Shown: positions 34,696 through 46,371, counted from the first letter of the stretch. The stretch is DNA of 64,000 nucleotides from Microbacterium sp. XT11 (GCF_001513675.1 NZ_CP013859.1:2543081-2607080); one strand, 5' to 3'. The notes: generated by a model from the letters alone, not told the origin. Numbers and translations are program-made.

Positions 34696-37154
34696 GCTCC
34701 CCGGCCGAGCGCTTCGCGGCTGCACGCGAGGCCGCTGAACATCCGCAGACCACAGCCTTCGCTGCGCGACAGCGCTTCGACCTCGATCCTTTCCAGGTGG
34801 CTGGGTGCCACGCCCTCGAACGAGGCCACAGCGTGCTCGTCGCTGCTCCCACCGGGGCAGGCAAGACCATCGTCGGCGAGTTCGCCATCCACCTCGCCAT
34901 GCAATCGCCGAACGATAAGGCGTTCTACACCACGCCGATGAAGGCGCTCTCGAACCAGAAGTTCCGGGAGCTCGTCGACGTCTACGGGGCTGAGCAGGTG
35001 GGTCTTCTCACCGGCGACACCAACATCAACGGTGGTGCGCGCATCGTGGTGATGACCACCGAAGTGCTGCGGAACATGATCTACGCCGACTCGGCGGCGC
35101 TCCGCGACCTCCGCTACGTCGTGATGGACGAGGTCCACTATCTGGCCGATCGGTTCCGCGGCGCGGTATGGGAAGAGGTGATCATCCACCTCCCGGCCCA
35201 TGTGCGTCTCGTGTCGTTGAGTGCCACCGTGTCGAACGCCGAGGAGTTCGGCGACTGGCTCGACACCGTGCGCGGGGACACCGAGGTCATCGTGTCGGAG
35301 ATCCGTCCGGTGCCGCTCGAGCAGCACGTGCTGGTGCGCGACGACCTGCTGCCGCTCTTCGACGATCGCGCGGGCGTCGCCACCTCGGCCGTCAACCAGG
35401 AGCTGATGCGCATCCGCTCCTTCACCGGTTCGACGTTCGAGAGCAACCGGCGCGCCCAGGAGTATCGCAGCGCGCGTCACGCAGGCCGCCAGGCCAAGCG
35501 TCCGCAGCGCGGCGGGCACCGGCCGAACGCGCGCCGGATCGAACGGCTCGATCGGCCCGACGTCGTGCGGCTCCTTGAGAGGGCCAACCTGCTTCCGGCG
35601 ATCTTCTTCATCTTCAGTCGTGCCGGTTGCGACGCGGCCGTCCAGCAGGTCAGGCGCTCCGGTCTGCGCCTCACGTCACCGGAGGAGCGTCGCGAGATAC
35701 GCGCAATCGTCGAGGATCGCACGCGGTCGCTTCAGGACGAGGACCTCGCGGTTCTCGGGTACTGGGAGTGGCTGGAGAACCTCGAGCGCGGGGGCGCGGC
35801 GCATCACGCCGGTCTGCTCCCCGCGTTCAAGGAGGTCGTCGAGGAGCTGTTCCAGCGCAAGCTCGTGAAGGCCGTGTTCGCGACCGAGACCTTGGCGCTG
35901 GGGATCAACATGCCGGCGCGCACCGTCGTGCTGGAGAAGATGGAGAAGTTCAACGGAGAGTCCCGCGTCGCGATCACCTCGGGGGAGTACACGCAGCTCA
36001 CGGGGCGCGCGGGCCGGCGCGGCATCGACGTCGAGGGACACGCCGTCGTGCAGTGGAGCGAGGGGATGGATCCGCAGGCCGTCGCCGCTCTCGCCTCGCG
36101 CCGCACGTACCCTCTCAACTCCAGCTTCCGTCCGACGTACAACATGGCGGTCAACCTCATCGACCTCTTCGGCGTCGACCGTGCACGTCAGATCCTCGAG
36201 TCGTCGTTCGCGCAGTTCCAGGCCGACCGCGCTGTCGTCGGCCTGGCGCGGCAGGTGCGCGAAGCCGAGCACTCACTCGCCGGGTACCAGAAGTCGATGG
36301 AATGCGAGCATGGCGATTTCGCGGAGTACAGCGCGATCCGCCGCGAGCTCAGCGACCTCGAGAAGAAGAACCGACAGGATGCTCAGGCGCCGCGAGCCGC
36401 CCGCGACCGGCGCCTCAAGCGGATCCAGTCTCTGCGCACCCAGATGCAGCGCCACCCCTGCCACCGCTGCCCCGACCGGGAGAGCCATGCGCGCTGGGCG
36501 GAACGGTACTGGAAGCTGAAGCGCCAGACCGACCGCATCCGGCGGCAGATCGAGAACCGAACCGGCACGGTCGCTCGGGTGTTCGATCGCGTGGTCGAGG
36601 TGCTGCACACGCTCGACTACGTCACCGAGCGCGACGGGGACACGACGCTGACGGATGCCGGCCGCACGATGCGCCGCATCTACGGAGAGCGCGACCTGCT
36701 CGTCGCAGAGTCGCTGCGCCAGGGGCTCTGGGAGGGGCTCGATGCTCCATCCCTCGCCGCCATGGCATGTTGTCTGGTCTACGAGCCCCGTCGCGACGAG
36801 AACGGCATGGGGGAGCACGGGCTGCCCCGCGGGCCGTTCCGCGCGGCCTACCAGAAGACCACGACGTTGTGGGCGGAGCTCGACGAGCTCGAGAAGGATC
36901 ACCACCTCCCTGGATCGGAACCTCTGGCGCCAGGGCTGGCCGGCGCCATGCACGCCTGGGCGCGCGGAGCTCTCCTCGACCGTGTGCTCATCGACGCGGA
37001 CATGGCGGCCGGCGACTTCGTGCGCTGGGCGAAGCAGACGATCGACCTCCTCGACCAGCTCTCGCTCGTGGCTGACGACGCTGCACTGGCCCGTACCGCC
37101 CGGCTCGCCCTCGAGGGCGTGCGCCGCGGCATCGTCGCCTACTCGTCGATGTGA
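34692..37154 (+). CDS. helY: DEAD/DEAH-box RNA helicase, HelY/Ski2-like
   Basis: An 820-residue Ski2-like superfamily 2 helicase. Walker A is VAAPTGAGKTIVGEF (about 49-63), then TTPMKALSNQKF, MTTEVLRNMIY, the DEVH box VMDEVHYLADRFRG, LSATVSN, FATETLALGINMPA and motif VI TQLTGRAGRRGID. The C-terminal half has a Cys pair region (CHRC, like DSHCT-type exosome helicases) and an all-helical domain. M. tuberculosis HelY (Rv2092c) is the homologue at the same place. Its likely role is in RNA unwinding or turnover. Confidence 0.9.
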   Translation: MSSPAERFAAAREAAEHPQTTAFAARQRFDLDPFQVAGCHALERGHSVLVAAPTGAGKTIVGEFAIHLAMQSPNDKAFYTTPMKALSNQKFRELVDVYGAEQVGLLTGDTNINGGARIVVMTTEVLRNMIYADSAALRDLRYVVMDEVHYLADRFRGAVWEEVIIHLPAHVRLVSLSATVSNAEEFGDWLDTVRGDTEVIVSEIRPVPLEQHVLVRDDLLPLFDDRAGVATSAVNQELMRIRSFTGSTFESNRRAQEYRSARHAGRQAKRPQRGGHRPNARRIERLDRPDVVRLLERANLLPAIFFIFSRAGCDAAVQQVRRSGLRLTSPEERREIRAIVEDRTRSLQDEDLAVLGYWEWLENLERGGAAHHAGLLPAFKEVVEELFQRKLVKAVFATETLALGINMPARTVVLEKMEKFNGESRVAITSGEYTQLTGRAGRRGIDVEGHAVVQWSEGMDPQAVAALASRRTYPLNSSFRPTYNMAVNLIDLFGVDRARQILESSFAQFQADRAVVGLARQVREAEHSLAGYQKSMECEHGDFAEYSAIRRELSDLEKKNRQDAQAPRAARDRRLKRIQSLRTQMQRHPCHRCPDRESHARWAERYWKLKRQTDRIRRQIENRTGTVARVFDRVVEVLHTLDYVTERDGDTTLTDAGRTMRRIYGERDLLVAESLRQGLWEGLDAPSLAAMACCLVYEPRRDENGMGEHGLPRGPFRAAYQKTTTLWAELDELEKDHHLPGSEPLAPGLAGAMHAWARGALLDRVLIDADMAAGDFVRWAKQTIDLLDQLSLVADDAALARTARLALEGVRRGIVAYSSM

Positions 37155-37168
37155 GGGGAACGCACCGC

Positions 37169-38692
37169 ATGACCCCGACCCGTGTGCGCACGCGCCCGAT
37201 CCTGCCGCTGTGGAGCGCACTGCTCGCGGCAGCCGTGGCCGCGGTTCTCATGCGACTGGCGTTCCCTGCGCCCGCGGTCTGGATCCTCGCCTTCCCTGCG
37301 ACGGCGTTGCTGCTCGTGGCGCTCGTCGGACGGCGGACCTGGTCGTCACTCCTGGTGGGTGCCGTCTACGGCATCCTGTTCTTCGCCCTGCTCGTGGCGT
37401 GGACCTCCCGATATCTTGGACCGATCCCGTGGGCGGCGCTCAGCGTCGTTGAGGGCGGGCTGACGGCTGTCGCGCTCGTGCCCATCACGCTCGCGTACCG
37501 ATGGATCCCCGTGGCGTTCCCACGGGCTCTCGCGCGCCTCGTCGTCCTGCCGGCGGTGGTGGGGGCGCTCTGGGTCGGGCGCGAGGCCTTCGTCGGCTCG
37601 TGGCCGTACGGCGGCTTCCCCTGGGCACGCCTCGGGATGAGCCAGGCGTCGAGTCCGCTCGCGCCGGTGGCCTCGTGGCTCGGGGTCGGCGGACTGGGAT
37701 TCCTCATGGTCGTCACCGTGGCGGCGATCGCGGAAGTCGTCCGGCTGCGACGTCGGCGTCGCCCGATCGCGCTCGCGCTGCCCGCGGTGCTCGCGGTGGT
37801 GCTCGTGGCCACGCCCCTGTTCCCGACCACGGCGAGCGGATCGATGCGGATCGCCGCGGTGCAGGGCAACGGCCCCACGGGATACTTCGACGAGCGTGAG
37901 CCGTTCTCGGTGATCCAGGCTCAGACGCAGGCCACGGAACCCCTCTACGGCGAAGACGTCGACCTCTTGGTGTGGCCGGAGGGATCGCTCGACGGCGATC
38001 CGTTCCAGAGCGATGCTCTCGCGCGGCGCCTCAGCCTGGTGGCGACGAGGATCGGTGCGCCTGTCCTGGCGAACACCGCGACCGGACGGGATGGTCGGTA
38101 CTACAACACGTCGCTCGTGTGGGGGAGCGACGGCGCGACCGGGCAGAGCCACGACAAGCGGCATCCCGTTCCCTTCGGCGAGTACGTCCCCGACCGCGCG
38201 TTCTACAACGCGCTGGCGCCCGACCTGATCGGCCTCCTGCAGCGCGAGTACACGCCGGGGACGAATCCGCCGCTCGTCGAGGTCGCCGGAGTGCGGGTCG
38301 GCCTGGCGATCTGCTTCGACGTGATCTATGACGACGTGATCGCACAGGGCATCTACGGAGGTGCGGAGGTTCTGGTGTTCCAGACGAACAACGCGGACTT
38401 CCGAGGGACGGACGAGAATCTGCAGCAGCTGGCGATGGCGCGGATGCGCGCGATCGAGTCGGGGCGCAGCGTCGTCAACGTGTCGACCGTCGGCACGAGT
38501 CAGATCATCAGGGCCGACGGCACCACGGTGACGAGCCTGGACGCGGATGAGGCCGGAACGATGCTCGACGACGTCGAACTGCGCTCCGGCCTCACGGCGG
38601 GAATCATCCTGGGCCCCTGGGTGCAGCTGGTGCTCCTCTGGGGCGGTCTGGGCGCGCTCGTGATCGGGTGGTGGCGCGCCCGTCGGCGCTAG
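37169..38692 (+). CDS. lnt: Apolipoprotein N-acyltransferase (Lnt)
   Basis: A 507-residue membrane enzyme that N-acylates the lipoprotein Cys. About six N-terminal helices are followed by the nitrilase-like domain (about 220-470). The catalytic triad is Glu in LVWPEGSLDGDP, Lys in SHDKRHPVPFGEY and Cys in LAICFDVIYDD. The ATG at 37169 (GAGGGGA upstream) is preferred over a GTG at 37151 that overlaps the helicase stop. Its 3' end overlaps the convergent rbpA by 4 bp. Confidence 0.92.
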   Translation: MTPTRVRTRPILPLWSALLAAAVAAVLMRLAFPAPAVWILAFPATALLLVALVGRRTWSSLLVGAVYGILFFALLVAWTSRYLGPIPWAALSVVEGGLTAVALVPITLAYRWIPVAFPRALARLVVLPAVVGALWVGREAFVGSWPYGGFPWARLGMSQASSPLAPVASWLGVGGLGFLMVVTVAAIAEVVRLRRRRRPIALALPAVLAVVLVATPLFPTTASGSMRIAAVQGNGPTGYFDEREPFSVIQAQTQATEPLYGEDVDLLVWPEGSLDGDPFQSDALARRLSLVATRIGAPVLANTATGRDGRYYNTSLVWGSDGATGQSHDKRHPVPFGEYVPDRAFYNALAPDLIGLLQREYTPGTNPPLVEVAGVRVGLAICFDVIYDDVIAQGIYGGAEVLVFQTNNADFRGTDENLQQLAMARMRAIESGRSVVNVSTVGTSQIIRADGTTVTSLDADEAGTMLDDVELRSGLTAGIILGPWVQLVLLWGGLGALVIGWWRARRR

Positions 38693-39072
38693 GCCCCGAT
38701 CTTCTGGCGGGTCGGGTCTTCGCCGGCACCGCGACGGCTGCGGATGTAGGCGAGGCGCTCTTCGAGGAGCTCCTCGAGCTCTGCGCGCGTCCGGCGCTCC
38801 ATCAGCATGTCCCAGTGGGTGCGGGCGGCCTTCTCCTCGCCGGAGTCGAGCGTGACGGCCTGGCCGTCGACGTTCAGCCGGGCCTCCGCGCCGCACGAGC
38901 GGCACTCCCAGGTCTGCGGCGCCTCGGCGTCGGCCGCGAACATCAGGCTCGTGACATGGCCGCATGCGTCACACGTGTACTTGGTCTCACGGCGCTCCAT
39001 GAAAACGACGCCCTCTTCGCTCTGTAGGCTCTGGGCGCCGAGTCGGATGCCGCGCAGGCTGCGATCTGCCAT
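38689..39072 (-). CDS. rbpA: RNA polymerase-binding protein RbpA
   Basis: A 127-residue actinobacterial transcription factor that binds RNA polymerase and principal sigma factors and stabilises open complexes. Visible parts are a basic N-terminal tail (RGIRLGAQSLQSEEG), the zinc-binding core (CDAC and CRSC), and the C-terminal sigma-interacting helix (THWDMLMERRTRAELEELLE). It is alone on the minus strand, next to the glycerophosphodiesterase gene. RbpA confirms the actinobacterial origin. Confidence 0.95.
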   Translation of the reverse strand: MADRSLRGIRLGAQSLQSEEGVVFMERRETKYTCDACGHVTSLMFAADAEAPQTWECRSCGAEARLNVDGQAVTLDSGEEKAARTHWDMLMERRTRAELEELLEERLAYIRSRRGAGEDPTRQKIGA

Positions 39073-39180
39073 TGTGTGGTCCTCTCGTCGCTGTCAGGTA
39101 TAACGCTCGAGCCTGTGCGGTTCATCCACGTCGGCTGATTCCTGACGCTTTTCACAGCGGAATCTCAGGCCGCCGGCGCC

Positions 39181-39951
39181 TCAGCGGAAGACGCCGACGG
39201 CTGTGTCAGCGCGGTCCGTCACGATGCCGTCGACGCCGGATGCGACGAGGCGTCGCATGTCGTCGGCGTCGTTGACCGTCCATACGTGGACTTCGATGCC
39301 GTGACGGTGCGCGGCACGGATGAGCGCCGGGGTGAGCACGCGGATGCCGCGACGCCGCTCGGGTATCTGCACGGCGTCGATGCCGCGAAGCGATCGAGCG
39401 GGGGAGAGGCGTGCGGAGGACAGTGCGCGCAGAGCTGCGATACCGGAGCTGCCGGCCGATGTCGCAGGGCGCATGACCGCGCCTGCGGCCAGGACGGCCC
39501 CGACGGCGGTGCGTCGTCGGCGATCGGAGAAGCTCGTGACGAGCACGCGTTCCGTGTAGGGGGCGAGGACAGGGCCGAGCGGTGCGGCTGCGGCCTCGAC
39601 CTTCACATCGATGTTGAAACGGGTGGCCGGGAAGAGGTCGAGGGCTTCTGCGACCGAAAGGAGGCCGCCGTGATCCGCGAAGAGAGCGCGCAGCTCGCGG
39701 GACGGCACATCGGCGATCGCGCGGTCATCGCCGGTGAGGCGGGAAAGCGTCTCGTCGTGGAACAGCACGACCTCGCCGTCCCTGGTGACCCGGCAGTCGG
39801 TCTCGATGTACTCGGCGCCGGCGGCGTGCGCTGCGGCGAAGGCGGCAGCCGTGTTCTCCCACACACCGGAGTCCTCGCCCGCGGCGGTCAGGAGACCGCG
39901 GTGGGCGAGGACTCGGGGATGCGAGGTCTTCGCGAAGTAGGGGTGCGTCAC
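39181..39951 (-). CDS. Glycerophosphodiester phosphodiesterase family protein
   Basis: A 256-residue TIM-barrel phosphodiesterase. The motifs are LAHRGLL, ENTAAAFAAAHAAGAEYIET and FHDETLSRLTG, with the catalytic His pair and metal Glu/Asp, and VWTVNDADDMRRL near the end. It hydrolyses glycerophosphodiesters to glycerol 3-phosphate. No signal peptide is visible, so it is intracellular. The start overlaps the stop of the SPFH gene by 4 bp, making it third in the NfeD-SPFH-GDPD operon. Confidence 0.92.
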   Translation of the reverse strand: MTHPYFAKTSHPRVLAHRGLLTAAGEDSGVWENTAAAFAAAHAAGAEYIETDCRVTRDGEVVLFHDETLSRLTGDDRAIADVPSRELRALFADHGGLLSVAEALDLFPATRFNIDVKVEAAAAPLGPVLAPYTERVLVTSFSDRRRRTAVGAVLAAGAVMRPATSAGSSGIAALRALSSARLSPARSLRGIDAVQIPERRRGIRVLTPALIRAAHRHGIEVHVWTVNDADDMRRLVASGVDGIVTDRADTAVGVFR

Positions 39952-40874
39952 GCGCCCGGGGTGCTCGACGGCGGCTGTCCCGGCTTCGGCGTGAACGCGC
40001 TCCCGATGCCCTTGAGCGCCTCGGTGAGCTCGCTGGGGATGATCCAGAGCTTGCTCGACTGGCTCTCGCTGATCTTCGGCAGCATCTGGAGGTACTGGTA
40101 GGCGAGCAGCTTGTCATCCGGACGGCCCTGGTGGATCGCGCTGAAGACGTTCTGAATGGCCTCTGCCTCACCCTGTGCGCGCAGCACGGCGGCCTGCTTG
40201 TCGCCCTCTGCGCGCAGGATCTCGGCCTGACGCCGACCTTCCGCCTCGAGGATCTGCGACTGCTTGGACCCCTCGGCGGTGAGGATGGCCGCGCGCCGGT
40301 CGCGCTCCGCGCGCATCTGCTTCTCCATCGAGTCCTGGATCGAGATGGGCGGGTCGATGGCCTTAAGCTCGACACGGCTCACGCGGATGCCCCACTTGCC
40401 GGTGGCCTCGTCGAGCACGACGCGGAGCTGACCGTTGATCTCGTCCCGGCTGGTGAGGGCCTCTTCGAGGTTCAGCCCGCCGACGACGTTGCGCAGCGTT
40501 GTGGTCGTGAGCTGCTCGACCGCTCCGAGGTAGTTCGCGATCTCATACGTGGCGGCACGCGCGTCGGTGACCTGGAAGTAGACGACCGTGTCGATCGAGA
40601 CGACGAGGTTGTCTTCGGTGATCACCGGCTGCGGCGGGAACGACACGACCTGTTCCCGCATGTCGATGAGGGGGCGCAGCCTGTCGATGAAGGGCACCAG
40701 GAGGTTGAGGCCGGGGCTGAGCGTCTTGTGGTATCGGCCGAGGCGCTCGACGATGCCGGCGGTGGCCTGGGGGATGATGCGGATGGACCGGGCGAGCGTG
40801 ACCACCACGAAGATGATGATCGCGATCGCGAGGATCCACCCGATGGCGGTGGGGATGAACGAGGAGTCGTCCAC
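39948..40874 (-). CDS. SPFH/band 7 family membrane protein (stomatin-like)
   Basis: A 308-residue stomatin/prohibitin homologue. The N-terminal membrane segment (about 8-27) precedes RIIPQATAGIVERLGRYHKTL, the SPFH domain, and a charged Ala-Glu-rich coiled coil (about 185-260, ILTAEGSKQSQILEAEGRRQ). These proteins form oligomeric rings organising membrane microdomains. The GTG start at 40874 has AGGAGA upstream. It is paired with an NfeD gene 8 bp upstream, the usual bacterial partnership. Confidence 0.92.
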   Translation of the reverse strand: MDDSSFIPTAIGWILAIAIIIFVVVTLARSIRIIPQATAGIVERLGRYHKTLSPGLNLLVPFIDRLRPLIDMREQVVSFPPQPVITEDNLVVSIDTVVYFQVTDARAATYEIANYLGAVEQLTTTTLRNVVGGLNLEEALTSRDEINGQLRVVLDEATGKWGIRVSRVELKAIDPPISIQDSMEKQMRAERDRRAAILTAEGSKQSQILEAEGRRQAEILRAEGDKQAAVLRAQGEAEAIQNVFSAIHQGRPDDKLLAYQYLQMLPKISESQSSKLWIIPSELTEALKGIGSAFTPKPGQPPSSTPGA

Positions 40875-40882
40875 GTGGTCTC

Positions 40883-41356
40883 CTAGTCGTTGGCGGGGCG
40901 GACGATGGCGGTGGCGCCGTTGATCGCGGTGACCGCGACCCTGGCGCCCTGGGGGATCGGAACCGGCGAGGCGGCGCGCGCCGTCCAGGTGTCTCCGTTG
41001 CTGAGCTTGACCTGCCCCGACACCTGGGTGACGTCCTGCAGTGCCAGGCCGCGCATCTCGATGAGGGCGTCGACGTTCGACTTGGTCGGGTCCTCGCCGC
41101 GATGCAATCTGCGCAGCAGCGGCGGGCGCAAGAAGAGGATGAACAGCGCAGCGGCGGCAGCAGCCACGATCACCTGCACCCAGACCGGGACCCCGACGAG
41201 GTCGGTGACCAGTCCGACGGCGCTGCCGAAGCTCAGCATGAGGAAGGTGAAGTCGAGCGACAGCATCTCGATGACGAGGAACGCGGCGATGAGGATCAGC
41301 CAGCCGATCCACGCCCACTGGTCGATGAACGCGACGAAAGACGTGAAGTTGTCCAT
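40883..41356 (-). CDS. NfeD family membrane protein
   Basis: A 157-residue short NfeD. Two or three membrane helices in residues 15-80 (AWIGWLILIAAFLVIEML, VWVQVIVAAAAAALFILFL) are followed by a soluble OB-fold (about 90-157, ALIEMRGLALQDV, GDTWTARAASPVPIPQGARV). NfeD proteins partner with SPFH proteins encoded next to them, and the C-terminal OB domain probably contacts them. Promoter -10 TAGGTT (41375-41380) and an AAGGAGG site are upstream. Confidence 0.9.
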   Translation of the reverse strand: MDNFTSFVAFIDQWAWIGWLILIAAFLVIEMLSLDFTFLMLSFGSAVGLVTDLVGVPVWVQVIVAAAAAALFILFLRPPLLRRLHRGEDPTKSNVDALIEMRGLALQDVTQVSGQVKLSNGDTWTARAASPVPIPQGARVAVTAINGATAIVRPAND

Positions 41357-41374
41357 GCGCCCTCCTTTGCGGTC

Positions 41375-41380
41375 AACCTA
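41375..41380 (-). promoter_or_regulatory. -10 box (TAGGTT) for the NfeD-SPFH-GDPD operon
   Basis: On the minus strand TAGGTT lies 18 bp before the ATG at 41356 with a ribosome site in between. Confidence 0.45.
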
Positions 41381-41424
41381 TCACGCGTGCCGTGCCGAGC
41401 GCGGGCGCTCCGGGGGCCGCTTGA

Positions 41425-41430
41425 TAGTGT
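41425..41430 (+). promoter_or_regulatory. -10 box (TAGTGT) for the SDR gene
   Basis: TAGTGT in CTTGATAGTGTGTG, about 48 bp upstream of GTG 41478; the short leader contains GAGGAG next to the start. Confidence 0.45.
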
Positions 41431-41477
41431 GTGTGAGCCGCGTGACCGCGGCGCATCACGCACCATGAGGAGTCACC

Positions 41478-42242
41478 GTGTCCGACGTTCTTCCCGCAGG
41501 TTCCCTCGAAGGCAAGGTCGCCCTTGTCACCGGATCGTCCAGGGGGATCGGGGCCGACACCGTCCGCTACCTGGCTGAGGCGGGCGCCGACGTCGTGATC
41601 AACTACCGCAACAAGGCGCCTCGCGCGGAGAAGCTCGCCGCGCAGTTGCGCGAGCTCGGGCGCACCGTGCTGGTGGTCGGTGCCGACCTCACCGACCCGG
41701 CATCGGTTGCTTCGATGTTCGCCCAGGTGGAGGAGCAGTTCGGCCGTCTGGACGTGCTCGTTCTCAACGCGTCGGGTGGAATGGAGTCAGGGATGGCCGA
41801 GGACTACGCGCTCACTCTCAACCGTGACGCACAGCTGAACGTGCTGGACGCCGCGACCCCGCTCCTCTCCGATGGCTCACGCGTCGTGTTCGTGACCAGC
41901 CACCAGGCTCACTTCATCCGGACGACGCCGACCATGCCCGAGTACGAGCCCGTCGCGCTGTCGAAGCGTGCGGGCGAGGACGCCCTGCGCGAGCGCATCC
42001 CAGAACTCGCTGAGAGGGGCATCGGTTTCACCGTCGTATCCGGGGACATGATCGAAGGGACCATCACCGCGACCCTGCTCGAACGGGCGAATCCGGGTGC
42101 GATCGCCGAGCGACGCGAGTCCGCGGGCAAGCTCTACAACGTGTCGGAGTTCGCTGCCGAGGTGGCGCGTGCGGTCGTCGACCCTGTCCCGGCGGACAAC
42201 ACGCGGCTCGTCGGCGACGTGAGCGACTTCGCCGCCGAGTGA
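41478..42242 (+). CDS. SDR family oxidoreductase
   Basis: A 254-residue short-chain dehydrogenase/reductase. The NAD(P) motif is VTGSSRGIGADTVRYLAEAG, followed by NYRNKAPRA and VLNASGGMESG (the NAG position reads NAS). Where classical SDRs have Tyr-x-x-x-Lys, this protein reads EYEPVALSKRAG: Lys is present, but the expected Tyr position is Val, and the nearest Tyr is three residues earlier. This could be a family variant or a non-catalytic fold. It has a GAGGAG site before GTG 41478, and stands alone. Confidence 0.85.
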   Translation: MSDVLPAGSLEGKVALVTGSSRGIGADTVRYLAEAGADVVINYRNKAPRAEKLAAQLRELGRTVLVVGADLTDPASVASMFAQVEEQFGRLDVLVLNASGGMESGMAEDYALTLNRDAQLNVLDAATPLLSDGSRVVFVTSHQAHFIRTTPTMPEYEPVALSKRAGEDALRERIPELAERGIGFTVVSGDMIEGTITATLLERANPGAIAERRESAGKLYNVSEFAAEVARAVVDPVPADNTRLVGDVSDFAAE

Positions 42243-42273
42243 GACGCGCAGACGCGCCACGCTCCCGCTGACG

Positions 42274-42312
42274 ACGATGGCCCCGGCACGCCAAGCGCGC
42301 CGGGGCCATCGT
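42274..42312. terminator. Bidirectional hairpin terminator
   Basis: Perfect 14-bp stem (42274-42287 with 42299-42312), 11-nt loop, between the convergent SDR and HdeD-like genes. Confidence 0.8.
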
Positions 42313-42325
42313 GATGCGCGGCGGT

Positions 42326-42919
42326 TCAGAGTCGGTCGGCCCCGATCGCTCCCGCGGCGGCCTTCGCGTCGCGACCGAGCGTGATGGCACGGACGATCTG
42401 GATGACGCCGAGCACGACGAGCGAGGCGCCGAGGAAGATCCACAGCACGACACCGGCTGCCAGCACGTTGAAGAGCACGTACACGCCGGCGATGATGCTG
42501 AGCACCGAGTAGAGGATCGTCCACACGCGCGATCCGTCGCCGGTGAGCAGGGTGAGGGACACGACGCCGTCGACGACCCAGCTGACGCCGATGAACACGA
42601 CGGTGAAGACGGCGAGCAGCGCCGTCGTCGCCTGGAGATTCGTGAACGCGATGACGCCGGCGACGATGTAGAGAAGGCCGAGGACGATGTGGCCCGCCCT
42701 TGCCCAGCCGCCCTTGGAGCTGGAGAAGACGCCGAGTCCGGCGTACACCACGCCGGCGATGATGAGGTATGTGGCGACGATGCCGGTGACGATGATTGCC
42801 GATTTGACCGGCCACACGAGCAGCATGATGCCCGCGATGAGGGCGATCGCGCCGGAGACTGCCAGGGAGATGCGGATCGCGGAGAACGCCGACTTGGCGG
42901 CAGAGAGTGCTTCAGACAT
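42326..42919 (-). CDS. HdeD family (DUF308) membrane protein
   Basis: A 197-residue protein with about six membrane helices, two repeats of three (SLAVSGAIALIAGIMLLVWP, IIVTGIVATYLIIAGVVYAG, HIVLGLLYIVAGVIAF, VFTVVFIGVSWVVDGVVSL and others). HdeD is an acid-resistance membrane protein in enterobacteria; in actinobacteria the family role is unclear. The ATG at 42919 has GAAAGGG upstream. Confidence 0.85.
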   Translation of the reverse strand: MSEALSAAKSAFSAIRISLAVSGAIALIAGIMLLVWPVKSAIIVTGIVATYLIIAGVVYAGLGVFSSSKGGWARAGHIVLGLLYIVAGVIAFTNLQATTALLAVFTVVFIGVSWVVDGVVSLTLLTGDGSRVWTILYSVLSIIAGVYVLFNVLAAGVVLWIFLGASLVVLGVIQIVRAITLGRDAKAAAGAIGADRL

Positions 42920-43075
42920 GGCGAGGACCCTTTCTGAGAAGACCCTGTGCGGGTTGCTCACAGGGTAGCGCTCTGTTCCGCGGAGCGGGGGAGCGGCGCG
43001 AGCAATGCTCTCGTGGCACACACGCCGCCATGGTGGGTCGCACGGGGCGACGGACTGTCATGGCAGGATCGTGAC

Positions 43076-43510
43076 GTGACACCTGTGGACGATGCGCGCC
43101 TGCGCGAGCTCTCCGCGATGCGCCGGGTCCGAGACCGCATCGACCGTGAGTACGCCAAGCCGCTGGACGTCGCGGCACTCGCGGCGGGGGTGCACATGTC
43201 CGCCGGTCACCTCAGCCGCCGTTTCAAGGAGGCGTACGGCGAATCGCCCTATGCGTATCTGATGACGCGCCGCATCGAACGCGCCATGGCTCTGCTCCGG
43301 CGAGGCGATCTGAGTGTGACCGAGGTGTGCTTCGAAGTGGGCTTCCAGTCACTCGGCACGTTCAGCACGCGTTTCTCCGAGCTCGTCGGGCGTTCGCCGC
43401 GCGAATACCGACGTCATCCCGAGCCCGGCCCTGGCATCCCGTCGTGGGTGGAGAAGCAGGCCACGAGACCGATCAGGAATCGAGAAGTCTCGTCGCGCTC
43501 TGATCGGTAG
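43076..43510 (+). CDS. AraC family DNA-binding protein (short)
   Basis: A 144-residue protein that is essentially only the AraC double helix-turn-helix: DREYAKPLDVAALAAGVHMSAGHLSRRFKEAYG, then RRGDLSVTEVCFEVGFQSLGTFSTRFSELVGRSPREYRR. No sensor domain is present, as in MarA/SoxS/Rob-type short regulators. The GTG at 43076 (GGCAGGA upstream) is the best start. It leads a three-gene set with the VOC and UvrA-like genes, so it probably activates them. Confidence 0.87.
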   Translation: MTPVDDARLRELSAMRRVRDRIDREYAKPLDVAALAAGVHMSAGHLSRRFKEAYGESPYAYLMTRRIERAMALLRRGDLSVTEVCFEVGFQSLGTFSTRFSELVGRSPREYRRHPEPGPGIPSWVEKQATRPIRNREVSSRSDR

Positions 43511-43513
43511 CGT
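43508..43513 (+). promoter_or_regulatory. -10 box (TAGCGT) for the VOC gene
   Basis: TAGCGT overlaps the araC stop codon and ends 7 nt before ATG 43521. Confidence 0.45.
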
Positions 43514-43520
43514 CGAGGAC

Positions 43521-43931
<411 letters not shown>

Positions 43932-43950
43932 TCGAGAGGAACACCCGAGC

Positions 43951-46302
<2,352 letters not shown>

Positions 46303-46312
46303 CCTGTCGTCG

Positions 46313-46341
46313 GTCAGCGCTGTCGAGTCGGCCGCGCTGAC
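46313..46341. terminator. Possible bidirectional hairpin terminator
   Basis: An 8-bp stem GTCAGCGC / GCGCTGAC (46313-46320 with 46334-46341), 13-nt loop, between the convergent UvrA-like and MarR genes. Confidence 0.5.
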
Positions 46342-46371
46342 TCAGCGACGGCCCATTCCCATCAGGGAACT

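Noticed and set aside
46303..46371. Additional promoters or a small ORF between the UvrA-like and MarR genes.
   Set aside because: Only an 8-bp hairpin stands out; no start codon with a ribosome site and no reading frame of note.
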